From NCBI GenBank assembly GCA_045532455.1, contig JAZSFX010000004.1, positions 1 to 19,893 of the forward strand: a DNA stretch of 19,893 nt. The letters are read 5' to 3'. The DNA is from Ornithomonoglobus_A sp045532455 (lineage in GTDB: Bacteria > Bacillota > Clostridia > UBA1381). Under the pieces are notes generated by a model. The model was not told the origin of the DNA. It did not search any database and was given only the letters and a program-made list of their open reading frames with translations. A program made the translations under genes and the position numbers. This document shows, piece after piece, positions 14,286 through 19,893 of this stretch (position 1 is the stretch's first letter; the number at the start of each line of letters is the position of its first letter).

Positions 14286-15362
14286 ATGAATAAATTAAAA
14301 AATCTCAATAAATTTACAAAGACAAACATAAAGGCATACGGACTTGTTATCTTAGCATTTGCAATACTTTTCCCTATGCAGTCGGCAGGTCTTATAAATA
14401 ACTCCATAAGCGGACAGCTTGTGCCTATATGTACATATATCGTTATGGCGGTATCATTATCACTTACAGTTGGGTTTTTGGGCGAATTAAGCTTGGGACA
14501 TGCCGGCTTTATGAGTGTGGGAGCATTCACAGGTGTTATAACTGCTATCTGCCTTGAAAGCGTTATTCCCGTTGCGGGATTAAGACTCCTTGTTGCAATT
14601 ATAGTCGGCGGACTTTTTGCAGGTCTTGCCGGATTTATAATCGGTATCCCCGTACTTAGATTACGCGGCGACTACTTAGCAATAGTAACACTTGCTTTTG
14701 GTGAAATTATAAAAAACATAATAAACTGTCTGTATGTAGGTGTTGACGCGTCAGGTCTTCACGTTAGCATGACAAGTGCCGAGGCGCTCGAAATGGTAAG
14801 CGGAAAGATAATCCTAAACGGTCCTCAGGGAGCAGTGGGAATAACAAAGCTTTCTACATTTGTTGCAGGAATTATACTTATACTTTTTGCACTGTTTGTG
14901 GTTTTAAACCTTGTAAACAGTAAAACGGGCAGAGCGGTTACTGCAATCCGTGATAACAGAATAGCAGCAGAGTCGGTAGGTATTGGCATAACAAGATACA
15001 AGCTTACTGCATTTATCACATCAGCTATGCTTGCAGGTATGGCAGGCTCATTGTATGCTATGAACTTCTCCACAATAGCGGCAAAGAAATTCGACTTTAA
15101 CACTTCGATTCTTATACTCGTATTTGTTGTATTGGGCGGTATGAATAACGTTGTTGGTGTAATTATTGCAACTGCACTCCTTTATATGCTTCCCGAGCTT
15201 TTAAGAGGTATGGCAGATTACAGAATGCTAATATATGCCATCGTCTTAATAGCAGTAATGCTTATAACAAACAGTGAAAAAGCAAAAATGCTAAGAGAAA
15301 AGATTGCATTTAAAATAAACAGTAGAAAATCAAAAGAGAAAGGGGACGTTCAAAATGGCTAA
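14286..15362 (+). CDS. livM: Branched-chain amino acid ABC transporter permease LivM
   Basis: A 358-residue membrane permease, partner of LivH. The ATG at 14286 is preferred because it is 10 nt from AAGGA (14271-14275); the in-frame ATG at 14280 is only 4 nt away but would add just two residues. Signatures are GELSLGHAGFMSVGAF in the first third, RLRGDYLAIVTLAFGEI in the middle, and the coupling loop GRAVTAIRDNRIAAESVGI. A basic tail rich in Lys ends the protein, and its last 8 nt overlap the start of livG. Length and hydrophobic profile are normal. Confidence 0.93.
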   Translation: MNKLKNLNKFTKTNIKAYGLVILAFAILFPMQSAGLINNSISGQLVPICTYIVMAVSLSLTVGFLGELSLGHAGFMSVGAFTGVITAICLESVIPVAGLRLLVAIIVGGLFAGLAGFIIGIPVLRLRGDYLAIVTLAFGEIIKNIINCLYVGVDASGLHVSMTSAEALEMVSGKIILNGPQGAVGITKLSTFVAGIILILFALFVVLNLVNSKTGRAVTAIRDNRIAAESVGIGITRYKLTAFITSAMLAGMAGSLYAMNFSTIAAKKFDFNTSILILVFVVLGGMNNVVGVIIATALLYMLPELLRGMADYRMLIYAIVLIAVMLITNSEKAKMLREKIAFKINSRKSKEKGDVQNG

Positions 15363-16185
15363 AATGGTACCTGTTCCAAGTAATGCGATTATTCCGGAAC
15401 GTGATTTGGATAAAACCCCGATTCTCGAAACACACCATCTGGGTATAGACTTTGGCGGTCTTACCGCAGTTGATGATGTATCCCTTACAGTTGGAAGAAC
15501 AGAAATTTCGGGACTTATAGGCCCTAACGGTGCGGGAAAAACAACCGTATTCAATCTTTTAACAAACGTCTACCAACCCACACGTGGCGCAATTATGCTT
15601 GATGGTAAATCAACTGCAAGAAAAACCACTGCGCAGCTAAGCAAGATGGGTATTGCACGTACTTTCCAGAATATAAGACTTTTCTCGGATATGACAGTTT
15701 TAGATAACGTAAAGGTTGGACTTCATAACTCTATACACCAGCCGCTTATTTCTTCTATAACTCATATGTTTGGTTATAAGAGCAGTGAGAAAAAATCAAG
15801 AGAAGAAGCGCTTGAATTGTTAGACTTCTTTAATATGGCAGATTTAGCCGACCAAAAAGCAGGCTCACTGCCATACGGTGAGCAAAGACGACTCGAAATT
15901 GCACGTGCACTTGCAACACGTCCGGGTATAATATTACTTGACGAGCCGGCTGCAGGTATGAATCCGTCAGAAACTGCAGAGCTTATGGAAAATATTATAA
16001 AAATAAGAGACAACTTCCGCATTGCAGTTATGCTTATAGAACACGATATGAATCTTGTTATGAATGTTTGTGAGGGTATTTGCGTGCTTGACCACGGTAA
16101 AGTTATTGCAAAAGGCTCACCTGAGGAAATCAAATCAAATCCAAGGGTTATAGAGGCATATCTAGGAAAGAAAAAGGAGGCGTAA
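15355..16185 (+). CDS. livG: Branched-chain amino acid ABC transporter ATPase LivG
   Basis: A 276-residue ABC ATPase. It has Walker A GPNGAGKT (56-63), the LivG-type signature LPYGEQ (172-177) in place of LSGGQ, Walker B IILLDEP (192-198) and switch histidine H230 (LIEHD). The LivG-specific FQNIRLF (104-110) is present. The first 20 or so residues (VPVPSNAIIPERDLDK) are an extension beyond the usual start. AAAGGGGA precedes the ATG, which overlaps the livM stop by 8 nt. It works as a heterodimer with LivF. Confidence 0.95.
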   Translation: MAKMVPVPSNAIIPERDLDKTPILETHHLGIDFGGLTAVDDVSLTVGRTEISGLIGPNGAGKTTVFNLLTNVYQPTRGAIMLDGKSTARKTTAQLSKMGIARTFQNIRLFSDMTVLDNVKVGLHNSIHQPLISSITHMFGYKSSEKKSREEALELLDFFNMADLADQKAGSLPYGEQRRLEIARALATRPGIILLDEPAAGMNPSETAELMENIIKIRDNFRIAVMLIEHDMNLVMNVCEGICVLDHGKVIAKGSPEEIKSNPRVIEAYLGKKKEA

Positions 16186-16188
16186 TTT

Positions 16189-16887
16189 ATGCTTAAGGTT
16201 AATAATATAAATGTGTATTATGGACAGATACACGCATTAAAAGACGTTTCCATCGAAGTAAACCAGGGCGAAATAGTTGCACTTATCGGTGCTAACGGAG
16301 CAGGAAAATCCACTACTCTGCGTACAATTTCGGGATTATTGCGTTCAAAAACGGGCGATATAAAACTTATGGACGAGAGCATTGCAGCAACTGCACCGCA
16401 TAACCTTGTATCAAAAGGTCTTGCGCACGTTCCCGAGGGACGTCGTGTGTTTTTGCAGATGACCGTTCAGGAAAATCTCGAGATGGGTGCATATACAGAC
16501 TCGTCAAATGTCAAGGAAAAATTAGAAGACGTATACAAGCGCTTTCCGCGTCTTGAACACAGAAAAAATCAGATAGCAGGAACGTTATCTGGCGGTGAGC
16601 AGCAAATGCTTGCAATGGGCAGAGCGCTTATGAGTAGGCCATCAATTCTTATGCTTGATGAGCCGTCAATGGGACTTGCACCAATATTGGTACAACAGAT
16701 ATTTGATATTATAAAAGAGCTTAACGATTCGGGAACAACTATATTGCTTGTTGAACAAAACGCCGAAATGGCACTGAATATTGCCGACAGAGCATACGTG
16801 CTCGAATCGGGAAGAATTAAGCTTTCGGGAACAGGTGCAGAGCTTGCACAGAGTGATGAGATTAAAAAAGCCTACTTAGGCGGCTAA
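16189..16887 (+). CDS. livF: Branched-chain amino acid ABC transporter ATPase LivF
   Basis: A 232-residue ABC ATPase, last gene of the operon, 3 nt after livG with AAGGAGG inside the livG end. It has Walker A GANGAGKS (34-41), Q-loop region VPEGRRVFLQMTVQENLEMG (81-100), signature LSGGEQ (133-138), Walker B MLDEP (155-159) and a switch loop LLVEQN. VPEGRR is typical of LivF and separates it from LivG. Length is normal. Confidence 0.95.
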   Translation: MLKVNNINVYYGQIHALKDVSIEVNQGEIVALIGANGAGKSTTLRTISGLLRSKTGDIKLMDESIAATAPHNLVSKGLAHVPEGRRVFLQMTVQENLEMGAYTDSSNVKEKLEDVYKRFPRLEHRKNQIAGTLSGGEQQMLAMGRALMSRPSILMLDEPSMGLAPILVQQIFDIIKELNDSGTTILLVEQNAEMALNIADRAYVLESGRIKLSGTGAELAQSDEIKKAYLGG

Positions 16888-16895
16888 ATCAGAAC

Positions 16896-17039
16896 TGTTG
16901 CTTTTTGCGCAGACCGTTTAACAAGTTAAACTACAAACAAAAGCGACCACTCGGAGTATAAACATACGCCGTCGGGTCGCCTTCGTTCGTTCTGCATCAA
17001 AAATCAAGCAGTTCTGCGAAATGTTGTTTTTTGGGCAGA
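16896..17039. repeat. Palindrome-rich stretch bounded by an 18-nt direct repeat
   Basis: TGTTGCTTTTTGCGCAGA (16896-16913) and TGTTGTTTTTTGGGCAGA (17022-17039) match at 16 of 18 positions in direct orientation. Between them lie GTTTAAC-AA-GTTAAAC (16916-16931), the hairpin at 16943-16980, and a repeated GTTCTGC (16989 and 17011 area). No coding sequence is seen. It lies between the liv operon and the liv/fba terminator. Confidence 0.45.
16943..16980. repeat. Symmetric imperfect hairpin with GTAT-AAAC-ATAC tip
   Basis: GCGACC (16943-16948) pairs with GGTCGC (16975-16980), CGG with CCG, and GTAT with ATAC around AAAC. The internal mismatches (ACT/TCG and A/G) are equal in length on both sides, so the 17-nt arms stay in register. 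The tip matches that of the livH-livM spacer. Confidence 0.55.
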
Positions 17040-17052
17040 TAAATTAAAAAAA

Positions 17053-17100
17053 AGAGGGCAGTCTGTATTAATTCTAATACAGACTGTCCTCTCTATTTTT
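17053..17100. terminator. Bidirectional terminator between livF and fba
   Basis: An 18-nt arm, AGAGGGCAGTCTGTATTA (17053-17070), pairs with TAATACAGACTGTCCTCT (17075-17092), with one G-U on the plus-strand RNA, around loop ATTC. T-rich tracts follow on both strands. It serves the convergent liv operon and fba. Confidence 0.93.
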
Positions 17101-17112
17101 ATATCAACTTAA

Positions 17113-17976
17113 TTACGCCTTATTTACTGAGCCGAAAAGTGTCATCTTTTCTTTTACAATTTCCTTAATTGCTTCGCAGCCTGGTGCTAAAAGCTTTCTT
17201 GGGTCAAAGCCCTTGCCAACAAGGTCTTTGCCTTCTTCGATATACTTTCTTGTTGCAGCCTGGAAATAAAGCTGACATTCAGTATTAACGTTTATTTTAG
17301 CAACACCAAGTGAAATAGCAGTTTTTATCATATCCTCGGGGATACCTGTACCACCATGAAGAACAAGCGGTAAATCACCAACAAGCTCCTTTGTTTTTGC
17401 AAGGGCATCAAAGTTAAGACCTGCCCAATTTTCAGGGTACTTTCCGTGAATGTTACCTATACCTGCTGCAAGGAAGTCAACACCAAGGTCTCCAATTTTT
17501 TTGCATTCTTCAGGGTCAGCAATTTCGCCTGCACCAACAACTCCGTCTTCTTCGCCGCCGATTGAGCCAACCTCAGCCTCGATTGAAATACCCTTGCTAT
17601 GACATACTTCTACAAGCTCTTTTGTTTTTGCTATGTTTTCTTCGATTGGGAAGTGTGAACCGTCGAACATTACAGAAGAAAATCCTGCTTCGATACAATC
17701 ATAGCAAGCCTCGTATGAACCGTGGTCGAGATGAAGTGCTACGGGAACAGTTATGTTCATATCCTCAATCATAGCCTTTACCATAGCGGCAACTGTCTTA
17801 AAGCCTGTCATATATTTGCCTGCACCTGATGATACACCCAAAATAACGGGTGAGTTATTTTCCTGAGCAGTTGCAAGTATGCACTTTGTCCATTCAAGGT
17901 TGTTAATATTGAACTGACCTACTGCATATTTACCCTCAACAGCTTTCTTTAACATTTCGGTTGCTGAAACTAACAT
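17113..17976 (-). CDS. fba: Class II fructose-1,6-bisphosphate aldolase
   Basis: A 287-residue zinc-dependent aldolase of glycolysis/gluconeogenesis (fructose 1,6-bisphosphate to DHAP plus glyceraldehyde 3-phosphate). It shows HLDHG (82-86) with catalytic D84 and zinc ligand H85, VMFDGSHFPIEENI (102-115), EAEVGSIGGEEDG (133-145), zinc ligands H177 (GNIHGKY) and H207 (VLHGGTG), and phosphate-binding NVNTE (229-233). Length fits the type B (FbaA/GatY) group; a tagatose-bisphosphate aldolase cannot be fully excluded, but no tagatose genes are nearby. AAGGAGGA at 17985-17992 is 8 nt from the ATG. It lies 39 nt after the glycosylase gene and may be read from the same promoter. Confidence 0.93.
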   Translation of the reverse strand: MLVSATEMLKKAVEGKYAVGQFNINNLEWTKCILATAQENNSPVILGVSSGAGKYMTGFKTVAAMVKAMIEDMNITVPVALHLDHGSYEACYDCIEAGFSSVMFDGSHFPIEENIAKTKELVEVCHSKGISIEAEVGSIGGEEDGVVGAGEIADPEECKKIGDLGVDFLAAGIGNIHGKYPENWAGLNFDALAKTKELVGDLPLVLHGGTGIPEDMIKTAISLGVAKINVNTECQLYFQAATRKYIEEGKDLVGKGFDPRKLLAPGCEAIKEIVKEKMTLFGSVNKA

Positions 17977-18015
17977 ATTAATAGTCCTCCTTAAAATTTT
18001 ATATATAAATTTTTA

Positions 18016-18885
18016 TTATACACCAATCTTTTTTTCTCTTGCCCAATAGAACAGATATTGCTGAGCATAACCGCCGTATTTACCGAACTTCTCTTTTGCA
18101 AGGTTGGATATAGTACCAATACTTTGTTCTGTGTCGAAATAGCAATACTCCATAATGCGTTTTATCCATACGTCAACCGGAAAGGAATCTACGCGACCAA
18201 GACCAAAAAGCAAAATGCAGTTACTCACCTTTTCGCCAATACCGTTAATGGACATAAGCGCAGCTTTTGCCTCTTGCGTTGTCATATAACAAAACGAATT
18301 AAGGTTAATCTCACCGCTGCTTATTTTTTTGCAGGCATCAATTATATATTTATCCCTGAAGCCTGAGCGTATAACACTAAGCCCATCTATGGTGAGCGTA
18401 GATAGCTTTTGCGGTGTGGGAAATGAGTAGTAAACTTTACCTCTGTACTCAATTTCTTCGCCAAAGGCAGTGCATAACCTTTCGACTATACCTTTTATAC
18501 GGGGTACGTTGTTGCTTGCAGATATTATAAAGGAAACAATAGTTTCCCACAAATCCTGTTTAAGTATTCGTATTCCGTAACCGTAATTTGTTGCTTCTCT
18601 CATATGTGAATCAACCGCTACCGCCTCTTTTATGGCGCTATAATCGGTTGAAAGGTCAAAAAAATCGTGCCATATATTTATAAAATCCTCGTATGTCGTA
18701 TCGTATAACACAACCTCATCATCAACTTGCGAGACAGTAAGTGCACGACCTTTTGCAACACCCGTATACTCATTTTCGCCCGTTTTATTAAAGCGAAATG
18801 CCTGACCGCACTCAAATATATGCTCTATGTTAAAATCATGTACATTTTTTAGAATTATATCGTTATTTTTTACTTGTACTTCCAT
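18016..18885 (-). CDS. ogg: 8-oxoguanine DNA glycosylase/AP lyase (OGG1-like)
   Basis: A 289-residue base-excision repair enzyme. Residues about 8-110 match the OGG N-terminal domain (LKNVHDFNIEHIFECGQAFRF, trimmed here to LKNVHDFN at 12-19 and FECGQAFRF at 24-32). Residues 115-289 form the HhH-GPD domain: SASNNVPRI (122-130, cf. the OGG1 NNN motif), hairpin NGIGEKVSNC (214-223) with catalytic K219, and FPVDVW (235-240) with catalytic D238. The start at 18885 is chosen by family alignment and because a near-consensus promoter lies 9 nt upstream; the reading frame stays open to 19053, but those residues would lie before the transcription start. No ribosome binding site is visible, so the mRNA is probably leaderless. 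Confidence 0.92.
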   Translation of the reverse strand: MEVQVKNNDIILKNVHDFNIEHIFECGQAFRFNKTGENEYTGVAKGRALTVSQVDDEVVLYDTTYEDFINIWHDFFDLSTDYSAIKEAVAVDSHMREATNYGYGIRILKQDLWETIVSFIISASNNVPRIKGIVERLCTAFGEEIEYRGKVYYSFPTPQKLSTLTIDGLSVIRSGFRDKYIIDACKKISSGEINLNSFCYMTTQEAKAALMSINGIGEKVSNCILLFGLGRVDSFPVDVWIKRIMEYCYFDTEQSIGTISNLAKEKFGKYGGYAQQYLFYWAREKKIGV

Positions 18886-18894
18886 AGCATATTT

Positions 18895-18923
18895 ATTATA
18901 CCATAATAATCTGTAATTATCAA
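18895..18923 (-). promoter_or_regulatory. Promoter of ogg, almost touching the start codon
   Basis: On the minus strand: TTGATA (18923-18918), a 17-bp spacer and TATAAT (18900-18895). Transcription would start near 18888, only about 3 nt before the ATG at 18885, leaving no room for a ribosome binding site. Confidence 0.8.
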
Positions 18924-19012
18924 TCAATTTAAGTGTTAAATTTTTATAAAAAAAGTGGACAAATTTAGTAAAAAAGTCGAAAATGACGAAATTATTTATT
19001 TGGCAATGATGT

Positions 19013-19028
19013 AATTTTATATAAAATT
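19013..19028. promoter_or_regulatory. 16-bp perfect AT palindrome between divergent promoters
   Basis: AATTTTATATAAAATT is a perfect palindrome 15 bp before the pdxK -35 box. It could be a dimeric regulator site; in AT-only sequence chance is a real alternative. Confidence 0.25.
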
Positions 19029-19043
19029 TCATATGCTCAATTG

Positions 19044-19072
19044 TTGACAACAAATATATGTAGTGGTAAAAT
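19044..19072 (+). promoter_or_regulatory. Promoter of the pyridoxal kinase gene
   Basis: TTGACA (19044-19049), a 17-bp spacer and TAAAAT (19067-19072). The start would be near 19079, about 22 nt before the ATG, leaving just room for AAGGAGGA at 19088-19095. Confidence 0.82.
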
Positions 19073-19101
19073 ATATTTATATATAATAAGGAGGAATAAA
19101 A

Positions 19102-19893
19102 ATGTCTTATAAAAAAATTCTAACAATTCAGGATATATCATGTGTAGGTCAATGTTCACTAACAGTTGCATTGCCGATTTTATCTGCGTGCGGAGTAGAA
19201 ACTTGTATACTTCCGTCTGCAGTTCTATCAACTCATACTGCGGGATTTAGCGGATATACTTTCAGAGATTTAACAGACGATATGCCTCAAATTAAAAATC
19301 ATTGGGTAAAAGAGGGAATAAAGTTCAGTGCAATCTATACAGGGTATCTTGGCAGCGAAAAGCAAATAGACTATATAAGCGAAATATTTAACGAAACACT
19401 TGCAGATGGTGGAAAAATAATAGTTGACCCTGCAATGGCAGATAACGGAAAGCTTTATCCGGGATTCGATAATGCTTTTGTAGAAGCAATGAAGAAACTG
19501 TGTGCTGAGGCGGATTACATTATTCCAAATCTTACGGAAGCATGTTTTTTGACCGGAATCGAATATAAGGTCGAATATGATGAAGCATATATAGACAGTA
19601 TTATTAAGGAATTAAAGAATATGGGCTGTAAAAATATTATTTTTACAGGTATTTCATATCGTATCGGAAAAACCGGAGTACTGGTTTGCGAAGGTGAAAA
19701 GCGTGCTTATTATGAGCATGATATGCTTCCTAACAGCTGTCATGGCACAGGCGATATTTATGCATCTTCATTTGTTGGAGCGCTTATGCGTGGTAAAACA
19801 GCGTATGATGCGGCAAAAATTGCGGCGGATTATACAGTAGAATGTATTAAAGCAACGGCAGAAGAAGATAACCATTGGTATGGTGCTAAATTC
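19102..19893 (+). CDS. pdxY: Pyridoxal/pyridoxamine kinase, 3' end outside the window
   Basis: The frame is open for 264 codons and runs off the window end, so the gene is partial; the family is usually about 280-290 residues and only a short C-terminal part is missing. It is a ribokinase-fold enzyme that phosphorylates B6 vitamers in salvage of pyridoxal 5'-phosphate. Signatures are IQDISCVGQCSLTVALPILS (9-28), the substrate-loop region VLSTHTAGF (41-49), VDPAMADNGKLY (108-119), NLTEACFLTG (143-152) and the anion-hole motif CHGTGD (213-218) with catalytic D218. AAGGAGGA lies 6 nt before the ATG. It diverges from ogg. A hydroxymethylpyrimidine kinase (ThiD) role is less likely from the N-terminus. 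The symbol is tentative. Confidence 0.88.
   Translation, partial: MSYKKILTIQDISCVGQCSLTVALPILSACGVETCILPSAVLSTHTAGFSGYTFRDLTDDMPQIKNHWVKEGIKFSAIYTGYLGSEKQIDYISEIFNETLADGGKIIVDPAMADNGKLYPGFDNAFVEAMKKLCAEADYIIPNLTEACFLTGIEYKVEYDEAYIDSIIKELKNMGCKNIIFTGISYRIGKTGVLVCEGEKRAYYEHDMLPNSCHGTGDIYASSFVGALMRGKTAYDAAKIAADYTVECIKATAEEDNHWYGAKF

Noticed and set aside
17991..18026. Separate promoter for fba (TTGGTG-17-TATAAA on the minus strand)
   Set aside because: The predicted start near 17991 falls inside the fba ribosome binding site, and the -35 box is poor. Read-through from ogg or an undetected promoter is more likely.
19037..19231. 64-codon minus-strand frame over the pdxK promoter and start
   Set aside because: Overlaps a strong promoter and the 5' end of a clear kinase gene; no ribosome binding site or recognisable product.

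Overview
The window looks like chromosome of a low-GC Gram-positive bacterium of the class Clostridia, probably a gut anaerobe. Supporting signs are the AT-rich intergenic DNA, near-consensus sigma-A promoters with 16-17 bp spacers, strong AAGGAGG ribosome binding sites, a 5S rRNA followed directly by tRNA-Asn, LysM/CAP and stalk-domain secreted proteins, and a lipoprotein-type amino-acid binding protein. No phage, transposase, integrase, CRISPR array or toxin-antitoxin pair is visible. This assignment is inference from content, not a database match.

Layout: 1-300 is the tail of an rRNA operon (5S, hairpin, tRNA-Asn, terminator). 359-825 holds a small zinc-ribbon membrane protein with its own promoter and terminator. 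832-3022 (minus) is a two-gene operon: a duplicated DUF1538 membrane protein and a tandem PII-like protein. 3222-3891 is a secreted LysM-CAP protein. 3922-4053 is a repeat/terminator composite. 4107-7014 is an operon of a secreted stalk-domain polysaccharide deacetylase and a cytoplasmic TIM-barrel glycosidase-like protein. 7073-8650 is an AzgA-type purine permease. Next come three minus-strand genes: a divergent PRPP synthetase on its own promoter, and folP-folBK on a perfect consensus promoter.

11740-16887 is a complete branched-chain amino acid ABC transporter (livJ-livH-livM-livG-livF). It has a terminator and a long AT-rich hairpin after livJ, and a structured 104-nt spacer between livH and livM. 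17053-18923 (minus) carries class II fructose-bisphosphate aldolase and an 8-oxoguanine DNA glycosylase whose promoter lies so close to the start codon that the mRNA should be nearly leaderless. The window ends inside a pyridoxal/pyridoxamine kinase gene transcribed divergently from the glycosylase.

Most genes are core metabolism. The least explained parts are the DUF1538/PII operon, the deacetylase/glycosidase-like pair, and a set of intergenic palindromes. These include shared CGCCG-CCCTACAA modules and a shared GTAT-AAAC-ATAC apical hairpin found both inside and after the liv operon.
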